Part shown: piece after piece, positions 9,556-18,387 of the stretch
Numbering within the stretch: the first letter of the stretch is position 1
Layout: each line of letters starts with the position of its first letter
Source: Xylophilus sp. GOD-11R
GTDB lineage: Bacteria; Pseudomonadota; Gammaproteobacteria; Burkholderiales; Burkholderiaceae_C
Assembly (NCBI RefSeq): GCF_033546935.1
Contig: NZ_CP137854.1
Coordinates: forward strand, 2,480,001-2,544,000
Reading direction: 5' to 3'
DNA length: 64,000 nt
Position numbers and translations under genes: made by a program
The notes under the pieces: model-generated
The model's input: the letters and a program-made list of their open reading frames with translations, nothing else
Database searches by the model: none
Told to the model about the DNA's origin: nothing

Positions 9556-11109
9556 TCAGGTGGCCGGATTGCGTGCCGACTTGGCGGCCACGACGGGCTT
9601 GGCCACCTTGGCGGGCGCCTTGCGCGCCACCTTCTTCGCAGGCACCGGCTTGACCGGCTGACCCACTTGCGACACCACGTACTGCAGCAGCAGGCCGACC
9701 GGACGTCCGGTGGAGCCCTTGGCCGCACCGCCCTTCCACGCGCTGCCGGCGATGTCCAGATGTGCCCACGGGTACTTGCGCGCGAAGCGCTGCAGGAACT
9801 TGGCGGCGGTCACCGCGCCGCCGGCCCGCCCGGCCACGTTGGCGACGTCGGCAAAATTGGTCTTGAGCCCGTCGGCATAGTCGTCGTCGAGCGGCATGCG
9901 CCAGCAAAGGTCCATGGCCGTGTCGCCGGCGGCCTGCAGCGATGCGGCCAGGGCGTCGTCCGACGAGAAGAGCCCGCTGCGCACGGCGCCCAGCGCCACC
10001 ACGCAGGCGCCGGTGAGAGTGGCGATGTCGACCACGGCGCGCGGTTCGAATCGCTCGGCGTAGGTGAGTGCGTCGCACAGCACCAGGCGGCCTTCGGCGT
10101 CGGTGTTAAGCACCTCGATGGTCTGGCCACTCATGCTGGTGACCACGTCGCCGGGCTTGAGCGCCCGGCCGTCGGGCATGTTCTCGGCAGCGGGAATGAG
10201 GCCCACCACGTTGATCGCCGGCTGCAACTCGGCCAAGGCACGGAAGGTGCCGAGCACGCTGGCCGCGCCACACATGTCGAACTTCATTTCGTCCATCTCG
10301 CCGGCCGGCTTGATGGAGATGCCGCCGGTGTCGAAGGTGATGCCCTTGCCGACCAGCACCACCGGCGCCTCGCCTTTGGACGCGCCGTCGTAGCGCAGCA
10401 CGATGAAGCGCAATTCCTGCTCGGAGCCCTGCGCCACGGCCATGAAGGAGCCCATGCCGAGCTTGGCCACTTCGCGCGGACCGAGCACCTCGACCTTGAT
10501 GCGTGGCAGCTTGCCCAGCGTACGGGCCGCGTCGGCCAGCAGGGTCGGCGTGGCGTGGTTGGACGGGCGATTGCCCCATTCCTTAGCGAACTCCACACCC
10601 ACGACCTGCGCACTAGCGTGGGCGAAAGCCTCGCGCACCGGGGCGGTATCGGCCACGCCCACCGTCACCCGCTCGATGCGGCGTGCATCGGCCTTGGGTT
10701 TGGTGGTGGTGAAGACATAGCTCGCGTCGGCAGCGGCGTTGACGGCGGCGCGCACGGCGGCGGGGGCATCGGACAGGCCGGCGGGCAGCACGACCACGAT
10801 ACGGCGCACGCTCGTGAGCGCCTTCAGGCCGGAAACCGCGGCCGTGACCGCCTGGCGCACTGCACCCGCGCTGCCGTCGCCGGCGCCGGCCAGGAGCACC
10901 CGCGGTGCGGCGATGCCGGCGGGGCGATAGAGGCTCAGCAGCTTGCCCGCCTTGCTTTCCAGATCACCCGCCTTGCGGGCCGCCGCGACGGCGGTGGAGA
11001 GCGGGTCCGATGCGTCGGAGGAGAAAGATTCGGGGACCAGCACGACGAGTGCGTCGGCCTTCTCGGTGGCCGCCCTCGCGGTATCGAGTGTCTTGAGTTG
11101 GAAGTCCAT
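9556..11109 (-). CDS. pepA: leucyl aminopeptidase (M17)
   Basis: A 517-residue cytosolic aminopeptidase. The C-terminal catalytic domain has the metal- and substrate-binding motifs VGKGITFDTGGISIKP, the family signature NTDAEGRL and ATLTGACVVALG. The N-terminal macro-like domain precedes it. The two-zinc enzyme removes N-terminal residues from peptides; in some bacteria PepA also binds DNA. The C-terminus carries an unusual Lys/Ala/Pro-rich tail (KKVARKAPAKVAKPVVAAK), resembling histone H1-like tails, which the core enzyme does not need. The gene is divergent from lptF with 31 bases between starts, and holC follows downstream. Confidence 0.95.
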   Translation of the reverse strand: MDFQLKTLDTARAATEKADALVVLVPESFSSDASDPLSTAVAAARKAGDLESKAGKLLSLYRPAGIAAPRVLLAGAGDGSAGAVRQAVTAAVSGLKALTSVRRIVVVLPAGLSDAPAAVRAAVNAAADASYVFTTTKPKADARRIERVTVGVADTAPVREAFAHASAQVVGVEFAKEWGNRPSNHATPTLLADAARTLGKLPRIKVEVLGPREVAKLGMGSFMAVAQGSEQELRFIVLRYDGASKGEAPVVLVGKGITFDTGGISIKPAGEMDEMKFDMCGAASVLGTFRALAELQPAINVVGLIPAAENMPDGRALKPGDVVTSMSGQTIEVLNTDAEGRLVLCDALTYAERFEPRAVVDIATLTGACVVALGAVRSGLFSSDDALAASLQAAGDTAMDLCWRMPLDDDYADGLKTNFADVANVAGRAGGAVTAAKFLQRFARKYPWAHLDIAGSAWKGGAAKGSTGRPVGLLLQYVVSQVGQPVKPVPAKKVARKAPAKVAKPVVAAKSARNPAT

Positions 11110-11140
11110 AATCCGCGGTTCGTTCACGATTGTCGAACCG

Positions 11141-12259
11141 ATGTTATTCCATTCCTCCGTACGCAAGGAGCTGGCCCGGAGCTTCGGGGCCACCCTGGTC
11201 GTGCTGGCGACCGTCGTCATGACGATCATGCTGATCCGCGTGCTGGGGCAAGCCGCCAAGGGCAGCGTCAACCCTTCCGACGTGCTGTTGGTGATGGGCT
11301 TCACCGTGCTGTCGCAACTGCCCACCATCCTGGCCCTGAGCCTGTTCATCTCCATCGTCGGGACGCTCTCGCGCATGTATCGCGACAGCGAGATGGTCAT
11401 CTGGATGTCGGCCGGACGCGGGCTCGGCTCGCTGCTGCGGCCGCTGCTGCGCTTCTCCTGGCCGGTGCTGGCCGCCGTGGTGGTGCTGTCGCTGGGCGTA
11501 TGGCCCTGGGCCAACGGCCGCATCCAGGAACTCAAGGACCGCTACGAACGCCGGGGCGACATCGAGCGTGTGGCGCCGGGCCAGTTCCAGGAGTCCGCGC
11601 GCGGCAACCGGGTGTTCTTCATCGACAAGGAAACGCCTGATGCCTCCACCGCCAACAACGTCTTCATCGCCGCCAACAACCTGGGCCAGGAGGTCGTGAC
11701 CTCGGCGCGCAGCGGCCGCCTGGCCACCATCGGAGAAGACCGCTTCGCCGTGCTCAACGACGGCCAGCGGCTCGAGAGCAATACCGGCAAGCCGGGCCTG
11801 AAGATCAGCGACTTCCGCGAACTCGGCAACCGCCTGGGCAGCGGTGCCCAGGCCGCCCGGGACGAGACGCCGGTACGGGCCAGGTCCACCCTGCAACTGA
11901 TCACCGATCCCAGCCCCATGAACCGCGCCGAACTCGGCTGGCGCATCGGTCTGGCGCTGGCCGCGTTCAACTTCGTGGTGATGGCGCTGGCGATGGCCAG
12001 CGTCAATCCGCGCGCGGGCCGCAGCGGCAACCTGGTGTTCGCGCTGTTCGCTTTCATCCTCTACTACAACATGCTCAATCTCGGCCAAGGCTGGATCCTC
12101 ACCGGCCGGCTCAATATGCCCGGGCTGCTGTTGGTGTTGCACGGTGGCGTGTTCGTCGCGTGCATGCTGCTGCTGGCCAAGCGCCATGCGCAGTGGTCGT
12201 GGCGCTCCATGCTCAAACCGCGCGCGCCCACGGCGCAGGCAGCCGGGGGCGCCGCTTGA
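11141..12259 (+). CDS. lptF: LPS export ABC transporter permease LptF
   Basis: A 372-residue inner-membrane permease. Predicted helices lie near residues 16-40 and 50-80, then a periplasmic domain of about 150 residues, then three more helices near the C-terminus (AFNFVVMALAMASVN, LVFALFAFILYYNML, LVLHGGVFVACMLLL). This 3+3 helix layout around a jellyroll domain defines LptF/LptG. With LptG and LptB it extracts lipopolysaccharide from the inner membrane and passes it to LptC/LptA. The start lies 31 bases from the divergent pepA start, so both promoters share that short gap. Confidence 0.93.
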   Translation: MLFHSSVRKELARSFGATLVVLATVVMTIMLIRVLGQAAKGSVNPSDVLLVMGFTVLSQLPTILALSLFISIVGTLSRMYRDSEMVIWMSAGRGLGSLLRPLLRFSWPVLAAVVVLSLGVWPWANGRIQELKDRYERRGDIERVAPGQFQESARGNRVFFIDKETPDASTANNVFIAANNLGQEVVTSARSGRLATIGEDRFAVLNDGQRLESNTGKPGLKISDFRELGNRLGSGAQAARDETPVRARSTLQLITDPSPMNRAELGWRIGLALAAFNFVVMALAMASVNPRAGRSGNLVFALFAFILYYNMLNLGQGWILTGRLNMPGLLLVLHGGVFVACMLLLAKRHAQWSWRSMLKPRAPTAQAAGGAA

Positions 12260-13359
12260 AGACCATCCGCCGCTATCTCTACACAGACGTCGTCACGGCC
12301 GTCGCGTTCGTCACGCTGGGCTTCCTGGCGCTCTTCTTCTTCTTCGACCTGGTGGACGAGTTGCGCTGGGTCGGTCGCAGCAATTCGGGCTACCAGGTCA
12401 CCCAGGCGCTCGGCTTCGTGGCGCTGTCGATTCCCGGCCACCTCTACGAACTGCTGCCGATCACCGTGCTGATCGGCACCATCTTCGTGATGGCTCGCCT
12501 GGCGCAGAGCTCCGAATACACCATCCTGCGCACCAGCGGCCTCGGGCCCTGGCGGGCGTTGCAGATGCTGCTGACGCTGGGCATGGCCTTCGCGGTGCTG
12601 ACCTTCGCGGTGGGCGACTACGTATCGCCCTACAGCGAACGCGCGGCGCAATTGGTCAAGGCGCGTTTCCAGGGCGACCTCACCACCGGCCAGACCGGCG
12701 CCTGGCTGCGTGAGCGCCAGGGCAACGACGCCTTCGCGGTGAACGTGCAGTCGCTGTCCTCCGACGGTCGCATGAAGGGCGTGCGCATCTTCGCCTTCGA
12801 CGATCGCGGCTTCACGCTCGCCATGACGCAGGCCGAAGGCGCCATCTTCGGCCCAGGCGCCGCCTGGACGCTGCAGGGCGTGCAGCGCAGCGAGTTCCAC
12901 ACCCGGGGCCTGGAGCGGGCGCGGGTGGAGCGACAGGTGAAGGATTCGATGGTCTGGCCGACCCGCATCAGCACCGAGATGGTCGCCGCCGCCGTGTTGC
13001 AGCCCGACAAGATGCCCACGCTCGACCTGTTCCAGTACATCCGCCACCTCGATGCCAACGGGCAGTCGGCCCAGCGCTACGAGATCGAGTTCTGGCGCAA
13101 GGTGTTCTATCCGCTGTCCTGCCTGGTGATGGTCGTGCTCGCCCTGCCCTTCGCCTACCTGCACTTCCGGTCGGGCGGCATCGCCACCTATGTGTTTGGC
13201 GGTGTCATGGCGGGCATCAGCTTCTTCTTGCTCAACAACGTCTTCGGCTACATCGGCAACCTGCAGAACTGGCTGCCCTGGCTCACGGCGGCGGCGCCGG
13301 GCATCATCTACAGCATCCTGTCGCTCACCGCCTTCGGCTGGCTGGTGCTGAGGAGATAG
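12256..13359 (+). CDS. lptG: LPS export ABC transporter permease LptG (TTG start)
   Basis: A 367-residue partner of LptF with the same helix-jellyroll-helix layout. It begins KTIRRYLYTDVVTAVAF, includes VMARLAQSSEYTILRTSG (the coupling region contacting LptB) and ends with three helices. The only start consistent with the family N-terminus is a TTG that overlaps the lptF stop as TTGA, with a GGGGG stretch upstream as ribosome site. Translation is probably coupled to lptF. It forms the LptB2FG complex for lipopolysaccharide transport. Confidence 0.93.
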   Translation: MKTIRRYLYTDVVTAVAFVTLGFLALFFFFDLVDELRWVGRSNSGYQVTQALGFVALSIPGHLYELLPITVLIGTIFVMARLAQSSEYTILRTSGLGPWRALQMLLTLGMAFAVLTFAVGDYVSPYSERAAQLVKARFQGDLTTGQTGAWLRERQGNDAFAVNVQSLSSDGRMKGVRIFAFDDRGFTLAMTQAEGAIFGPGAAWTLQGVQRSEFHTRGLERARVERQVKDSMVWPTRISTEMVAAAVLQPDKMPTLDLFQYIRHLDANGQSAQRYEIEFWRKVFYPLSCLVMVVLALPFAYLHFRSGGIATYVFGGVMAGISFFLLNNVFGYIGNLQNWLPWLTAAAPGIIYSILSLTAFGWLVLRR

Positions 13360-13363
13360 ATCC

Positions 13364-13726
13364 ATGAAAAAAGCGGTGATCCTGTTCGGCCACGGTTCGC
13401 GCGATCCGGCCTGGCGCCAGCCGATCGAGGCGGTCTGCTCACGCTTGCGACGCGACTCGCCCGAGCTGGAAGTGCGCTGCGCCTACCTGGAACTGACCGA
13501 GCCCGACCTGCCCTCGACGATCGAAGAGCTCGTCGCCGTCGGCGTCGACGACGTGCGGGTCGTGCCGATGTTCCTCGGCACCGGGCGCCATGCACGCGAA
13601 GACCTGCCGCGCATCGTCGACCGCGAGCGCGAAAAGCACCCCGGCGTCCGCTTCGACCTGCGCCAGGCGGTGGGCGAAGACCCGCGTCTGCTGGAACTCC
13701 TGGCCCATATCGCTGCCAAGGATTGA
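13364..13726 (+). CDS. CbiX-type sirohydrochlorin chelatase domain protein
   Basis: A 120-residue single-domain CbiX/SirB-like protein. It has the N-terminal metal-binding motif ILFGHGSRDPAWRQP (catalytic His) and the second half motif VVPMFLGTGRHAREDLP with its His. Short forms of this family insert cobalt or iron into sirohydrochlorin as homodimers. It starts four bases after lptG, which suggests co-transcription, and is followed by cysB. Since CysB governs sulfate assimilation and siroheme is the cofactor of sulfite reductase, a siroheme role is an attractive inference. Confidence 0.8.
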   Translation: MKKAVILFGHGSRDPAWRQPIEAVCSRLRRDSPELEVRCAYLELTEPDLPSTIEELVAVGVDDVRVVPMFLGTGRHAREDLPRIVDREREKHPGVRFDLRQAVGEDPRLLELLAHIAAKD

Positions 13727-13793
13727 GCCGAAGGCTGGGCTTAAGCTTCCAACCAGGAAGCATAATGGCGACTGTCTTTAGCCTCGATCCGAC

Positions 13794-14741
13794 ATGAACC
13801 TCCATCAGTTCCGCTTCGTGCAGGAAGCCGTGCGACGCAACCTCAACCTGACCGAGGCCGCCAAGGCACTGCACACCTCGCAACCGGGGGTGTCCAAGGC
13901 CATCATCGAATTGGAAGAAGAGCTGGGCGTGGAGATATTCGCCCGCCATGGCAAACGACTCAAGCGCGTCACCGAGCCCGGCCAGCACGTGCTGGCGAGC
14001 ATCGAACTGATCATGCGCGAGGTAGGCAACCTGCGGCGTATCGGCGAGCAGTTCAGCGCGCAGGACAGCGGCACGCTTTCCATCGCCACCACCCACACCC
14101 AGGCGCGCTATGTGCTGCCGATTCCCGTGGCGAAGCTGCGCGAGGCCTATCCCAAGGTCAATGTGAGCCTGCACCAGGGCTCGCCCGACCAGGTGGCGCG
14201 CATGCTGCTCGACGACACCGCCGAGATCGGCATCGCCACCGAATCGCTCGCCAGCTACGCAGACCTGGTCACCCTGCCCTGCTACCAATGGGAACACGTG
14301 CTGGTGGTGCCGCACGGCCATCCGCTCGCCCAGGTGGAGCGTGTCACGCTGGAAGAACTCGCCCGCGAGCCGATCGTCACCTACCACCCGTCGTTCACCG
14401 GCCGAACCCGCATCGACCAGGCCTTCGCCACCAAGAAGCTCACCCCGCGCATCGCCCTGGAGGCGATCGACTCCGACGTCATCAAGACCTACGTGCGGCT
14501 GGGCCTGGGCATCGGCATCGTCGCCGAGATGGCGGTGCGCGGCGAAGGCAACGAATCTTCCGACCTGGTGGTGCGTCCGGTTGGCCACCTGTTCGGGCAG
14601 AACGTGGCGCGCGTGGCTTTCAAGCGCAGCGCCTACCTGCGCAACTTCGTCTTCAAGTTCGCCGAATTGCTGAGCGACCGCCTCAACCGCGACCTGATCG
14701 CCAAGGCCTTGTCGGGCCATTTCCATGACCATGAACTCTGA
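13794..14741 (+). CDS. cysB: CysB-family LysR transcriptional regulator
   Basis: A 315-residue LysR regulator. The N-terminal helix-turn-helix reads LNLTEAAKALHTSQPGVSKA, typical of the CysB/Cbl group. The effector domain includes ATTHTQARYVLPIPV, where the TTHTQ element matches the inducer/sulfate-binding site of CysB, and SPDQVARMLLDDTAEIGIATE. In the family it activates sulfate-assimilation genes in response to N- or O-acetylserine. No cys genes are adjacent, so it acts in trans. The intergenic space upstream (13727-13793) holds a small CTTCC...GGAAG inverted repeat near the start. Its 3' end overlaps the aminotransferase start by 17 bases. Confidence 0.92.
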   Translation: MNLHQFRFVQEAVRRNLNLTEAAKALHTSQPGVSKAIIELEEELGVEIFARHGKRLKRVTEPGQHVLASIELIMREVGNLRRIGEQFSAQDSGTLSIATTHTQARYVLPIPVAKLREAYPKVNVSLHQGSPDQVARMLLDDTAEIGIATESLASYADLVTLPCYQWEHVLVVPHGHPLAQVERVTLEELAREPIVTYHPSFTGRTRIDQAFATKKLTPRIALEAIDSDVIKTYVRLGLGIGIVAEMAVRGEGNESSDLVVRPVGHLFGQNVARVAFKRSAYLRNFVFKFAELLSDRLNRDLIAKALSGHFHDHEL

Positions 14742-15921
14742 GATTCTCCTGACGTCGGCCGCCGGCTCCGCCCCGCGCACCCCGACGCCGCCCAGCCGCC
14801 TGCCGGCGGTGGGCATCACCATCTTCACCGTGATGTCGGCTTTGGCGGCGCAGACCGGCGCGGTCAACCTCGGCCAAGGTTTTCCGGATTTCGACTGCGA
14901 TCCGCGCCTGCTCGACGCGGTGAATCAGGCCATGCGCGAAGGCGCCAACCAGTACGCCCCCATGACCGGCGCCGCGCCGCTGCGAGAGGTGATGGCCGCC
15001 AAGATCGAGGCCGAGCACGGCCGCCGCTACGACCCCGCGATGGAGATCACCATCACCGCCGGCGCAACCCAGGCCATCCTCACCGCCCTGCTGGCCGTGG
15101 TGCAGCCGGGCGACGAAGTCATCGTGCTGGAGCCCTGCTACGACAGCTACGTGCCCGGCATCGTGATGGCCGGCGGCGTGCCGGTGCGGGTGCCGCTGGT
15201 GCCCGGCACCTTCCGGCCGGACTTCCCGCGCATCGCCGCCGCCCTGTCGGCGCGCACCCGCGCGATCATCGTCAACAGCCCGCACAACCCGAGCGCCACC
15301 GTGTGGACACGCGACGAGATGTTGCAGCTGCAGGCCTTGCTCGCGCCGACCGACGTCGTCGTCATCAGCGACGAGGTCTACGAGCACATGGCTTTCGACA
15401 CGGCGCACGAAAGCGCCTCGCGCTTCGACGGCCTGGCCGCGCGCAGCTTCGTGGTGTCGAGCTTTGGCAAGACCTTCCACGTCACCGGCTGGAAAGTCGG
15501 CACCGTGGTGGCGCCTGCCTCGCTCATGGCCGAGTTCCGCAAGGTGCACCAGTTCAACGTGTTCTCGGTCAACACGCCGATGCAGCACGGCCTGGCGCAT
15601 TACCTGGCCGATCCTGCGCCCTACCGCGATCTGCCGGCTTTCTACCGACGCAAGCGCGAACTGTTCCGCTCCGGTCTGGCCGACTCGAGGCTGCGGCTGC
15701 TGCCGTGCGAAGGCACCTATTTCCAATGCGTCGACATCTCGGCCGTGAGCGACCGTTCGGAGGCCGATTTCTGCCAGTGGCTGGCGCGCGAACACCGCGT
15801 GGCCGCCATACCGATGTCGGCGTTCTACGGCAACGCCTTCGACCAGCACGTGGTGCGCTTCTGCTTCGCCAAGAAGGACGAAACCTTGCACGCCGCGCTG
15901 GAGCGGCTGCGGCGTCTTTGA
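14725..15921 (+). CDS. PLP-dependent aminotransferase (class I/II, methionine- or kynurenine-aminotransferase-like)
   Basis: A 398-residue fold-type I aminotransferase. It has the N-terminal NLGQGFPDFDCD, the PLP-contact NSPHNPSATVW and ISDEVYEHM, the Schiff-base lysine in SSFGKTFHVTGWK and the carboxylate-binding Arg in VRFCFAKKD. The NLGQGFPDF entry motif and the sequence around the lysine resemble YbdL (methionine aminotransferase) and kynurenine aminotransferases. The start overlaps the end of cysB by 17 bases, so the two are translationally linked, which favours a sulfur amino acid role; that link is inference. Confidence 0.85.
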   Translation: MTMNSEILLTSAAGSAPRTPTPPSRLPAVGITIFTVMSALAAQTGAVNLGQGFPDFDCDPRLLDAVNQAMREGANQYAPMTGAAPLREVMAAKIEAEHGRRYDPAMEITITAGATQAILTALLAVVQPGDEVIVLEPCYDSYVPGIVMAGGVPVRVPLVPGTFRPDFPRIAAALSARTRAIIVNSPHNPSATVWTRDEMLQLQALLAPTDVVVISDEVYEHMAFDTAHESASRFDGLAARSFVVSSFGKTFHVTGWKVGTVVAPASLMAEFRKVHQFNVFSVNTPMQHGLAHYLADPAPYRDLPAFYRRKRELFRSGLADSRLRLLPCEGTYFQCVDISAVSDRSEADFCQWLAREHRVAAIPMSAFYGNAFDQHVVRFCFAKKDETLHAALERLRRL

Positions 15922-15933
15922 GGTTGAGCGCGC

Positions 15934-16383
15934 TCAGTCGCGGCGCCGCATCGGCATGCGGTCTACTTCGGCGAATACCTCGCCCAGATCGACGTCGGCG
16001 CCTTTGGTGATCTTGGTGCCGCCGTCCTTGCCGACCAGCACGAAAGTGGGTGGGCCGGCCGCATCGAGTTGGAGCGCGTCGAGCAGGCCGGCGGTTTGGC
16101 GGCTGTCCAGCGGCTGGCGGTTGCGCTCGCCTTTACCGTCGACGACGGTATAGAGCACCATTTCCCGGTCGACGAAGGCTTCGCGGGTGGCGGTCTGCTG
16201 AAGCGCGGCGTCTATCCTGCGCAGCAGCGCGTCGTCCTGCCGGGGCACGACGACCACCACCGGCCGGGTCTTCCAGAGCTCCGCGGAAAGCGGATTTCGA
16301 TCCATCGCCTGGGCCGCCACTGGCAGTCCCATCGACAGGCAGATGCCGGCGGCGCCGGCCTGGAGAATGGTTTTGCGTTTCAT
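15934..16383 (-). CDS. exported DUF4174 protein
   Basis: A 149-residue protein with a signal peptide (MKRKTILQAGAAGICLSMG, cleavage near VAAQA). The mature part has alternating strands (WKTRPVVVVVPRQDD; EMVLYTVVDGKGE) and a thioredoxin-like ending GPPTFVLVGKDGGTKIT. This pattern matches the DUF4174 family, small periplasmic proteins of thioredoxin-like shape but without a CxxC active site. It converges on the aminotransferase gene with 12 bases between the stops. Function unknown. Confidence 0.7.
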   Translation of the reverse strand: MKRKTILQAGAAGICLSMGLPVAAQAMDRNPLSAELWKTRPVVVVVPRQDDALLRRIDAALQQTATREAFVDREMVLYTVVDGKGERNRQPLDSRQTAGLLDALQLDAAGPPTFVLVGKDGGTKITKGADVDLGEVFAEVDRMPMRRRD

Positions 16384-16456
16384 GCGCCTGTTCTAGCGCC
16401 GAAGGCGGTGCAACATGCCGGACGCACGCGCGCCCGGCTGTGCGAGCAGACCGACC

Positions 16457-17710
16457 TCAGCCCTCGATCCAGAGCGCGTCGAGGTTCCCGAAAGACCAAC
16501 GCGCCGGGTCTTCCACCGACGCGATGCGGTCGGCACCGCCGGCCTGGCCCAGGTCGAGCCGCCGCGGCTCGATACGGGCGCCGGACTTCATCGAATAGAA
16601 AGCCTTCACCACCGGCGTCAGCAGGGTGTCGGTGTTCTGCTCGCACACCACCGCCAGAAAACCGGATTCCAGCTGAACCAGCGAGCCGATCGGATAGATG
16701 CCCAGGCTGCGGATGAAGGCCTGGAACAGCGTCGGGTCGAAATGCCCTTTCCAGCGCGCCATCTGCCGCACGGCGTGCGCCGGATCCCACGCGCTCTTGT
16801 ACGGACGCGTCGAGGTGATCGCGTCGTAGACGTCGCAGATCGCACCCATGCGCGCATGCAGGCTGATCGCCTCGCCCGCCAACCGGGCGGGGTAACCCGA
16901 GCCATCGAAGCGTTCGTGGTGGTGCAACGCCACCGACTGCACTGCCGGCGTCACGGCGCCGCCGTTCTTGAGCAGGCGCCAGCCCTCCTCGGCGTGGCTC
17001 TTCATGACGGTGAATTCGGCCTCGCTGAGCGAACCGGGCTTGTTCAGCACATGCAGCGGCATCAGCGCCTTGCCCACGTCGTGCATCAGACCGCCGAGAC
17101 CGGCTTCGCGCACCTCGTCCGGCGGCAGTCCGATCTGGGTCGCCAGCGCGACCATCAACCCGCACACCGCCACGGAGTGCATATAGGTGTAGTCGTCCAC
17201 GGTCTTCAGGCGCGCCATGCCGATCAGCGCGCCCGGATTGCGGGCGACGGAAGAAGCGATCTCGTTGACCAGCGAAACCGCGCCGCCGGCGTCGATGGCG
17301 CGGCCCATGCGGATCTCCGAGAACATCGAGGCGACGCGTTCCTTGCCCTGTTCGCAGATCTCGCGGGCGCGCTCGAGTTCTTCATGCAGCGGAACCGGCT
17401 TGTCGTCCGGCACGACGATGGCGACCGCCGTCGGCGGCGTCGTGGGGGCAGCCAGCGCCTCGAGATCGCCCGGAGGCATCTCGATCGGCTCGGCCGGCGG
17501 AGCCACGTCCAGGCCACGGGCGATGTCGATCCAGACTTCCTGGATGCCGCTGGTCTTGAGGGAATGCAGGTCGGCGTCGTCCTCGATCACGAAGGCACGG
17601 CGCCAGAAAGGCGAATTCAGCCAGGAGCCGTCGAGCCGATGCAGAAACATGCCCGGTCGAACTTCCCGGACTGCGATCTTCTTCAACGAACTGTCCAGTC
17701 CCTGTCCCAC
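16457..17710 (-). CDS. HD-GYP domain phosphodiesterase (DUF3391 + HD-GYP)
   Basis: A 417-residue cytosolic protein. The N-terminal part (residues 10-70) is a DUF3391 module (VREVRPGMFLHRLDGSWL, then LKTSGIQEVWIDIARG). The C-terminal part is an HD-GYP domain with HD in LMHDVGKALMPLHVLNKPG, further metal ligands in LHHHERFDGSGYP, and the RPYKSAW region. HD-GYP enzymes hydrolyse cyclic di-GMP to pGpG or GMP; the full metal and GYP motif set suggests it is active. It would influence motility, pilus use or biofilm. It is monocistronic on this strand. Confidence 0.92.
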   Translation of the reverse strand: MGQGLDSSLKKIAVREVRPGMFLHRLDGSWLNSPFWRRAFVIEDDADLHSLKTSGIQEVWIDIARGLDVAPPAEPIEMPPGDLEALAAPTTPPTAVAIVVPDDKPVPLHEELERAREICEQGKERVASMFSEIRMGRAIDAGGAVSLVNEIASSVARNPGALIGMARLKTVDDYTYMHSVAVCGLMVALATQIGLPPDEVREAGLGGLMHDVGKALMPLHVLNKPGSLSEAEFTVMKSHAEEGWRLLKNGGAVTPAVQSVALHHHERFDGSGYPARLAGEAISLHARMGAICDVYDAITSTRPYKSAWDPAHAVRQMARWKGHFDPTLFQAFIRSLGIYPIGSLVQLESGFLAVVCEQNTDTLLTPVVKAFYSMKSGARIEPRRLDLGQAGGADRIASVEDPARWSFGNLDALWIEG

Positions 17711-17888
17711 GGCAATCGGCTTTCAAAGCGAGCACCGCGCGTCGGCAGGTCTCGGGGGTGGCGTAAAGCGCTGAAAAATACCAGATATGCCGGGTTTTCG
17801 ACCGCCAGCGTCTTACAAAAAGTCACTCGAAAATAGCACGTCGATGCACTTTGGCTACGACGCCCCGGAAGGACACGCGTCCAGCTTC

Positions 17889-18347
17889 CTAAACGTGACG
17901 CCTGGTGACTGGCGTTGCGGCGGGAAGCGCCTGGGCGTCGGCGCGGCGATGCAGCGTTTCGATGATTCCGCAATGCCCCCCCTGCCCGTCACAGCGGTCG
18001 CGCAGCGCCACCAGGTTGGCTTCAAGCGAGCGCAATTCGGTCAGGCGCTGGCGGACGTGTTCGAGATGGCCTTCCAGCGTTTCGCGCGCCTGACCGCAAT
18101 CGGCCTTGTCGTTCAGGTCCAGGCCGAGCAGGGTGCGCACCTCGTCGAGCGACATGTCCATGGCCCGACACAGCCGGATGAATCGCAGGCGGTGGATGTC
18201 CTCTTCGCCATAGAGACGATAGGCGGCCTCGCTTCGAGCTTGCGGCGCGAGCAGCCCTTCACGCTCGTAAAAACGGATGTTGGCGGCGCCGATGCCGCTG
18301 AGGCGTGCTGCATCTCCGATGCGCAGGTAGGGACTTGGCGACGGCAT
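17889..18347 (-). CDS. cadR: Cd(II)/Pb(II)-responsive MerR-family regulator CadR
   Basis: A 152-residue MerR regulator. The N-terminal winged helix reads LRIGDAARLSGIGAANIRFY, followed by the long dimerisation helix and the metal site. Cys84 (KADCGQ), Cys119 and Cys126 (RCDGQGGHCGII) match the Cd/Pb-binding cysteine trio of CadR/PbrR. The start at 18347 has an AAGG ribosome site; an upstream ATG at 18389 would overlap cadA. It is divergent from the P-type ATPase gene cadA with 40 bases between the starts, the classic arrangement in which the regulator unwinds an over-long promoter spacer when metal binds. Confidence 0.88.
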   Translation of the reverse strand: MPSPSPYLRIGDAARLSGIGAANIRFYEREGLLAPQARSEAAYRLYGEEDIHRLRFIRLCRAMDMSLDEVRTLLGLDLNDKADCGQARETLEGHLEHVRQRLTELRSLEANLVALRDRCDGQGGHCGIIETLHRRADAQALPAATPVTRRHV

Positions 18348-18350
18348 GGC

Positions 18351-18381
18351 TTGACCTTCAAGCAACTTCAGGGTTTGGAAT
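18351..18381 (+). promoter_or_regulatory. MerR-type cadA promoter with CadR operator
   Basis: TTGACC at 18351-18356 is a good -35. TGGAAT at 18376-18381 is a fair -10, with a 19-base spacer, the over-long spacing typical of MerR-controlled promoters. The spacer holds an imperfect dyad, ACCTTCAA ... TTCAGGGT (18354-18374), six of eight arm positions matching. Transcription would start at about the A of the cadA ATG (18388), so there is no room for a leader. Confidence 0.75.
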
Positions 18382-18387
18382 GATGCC

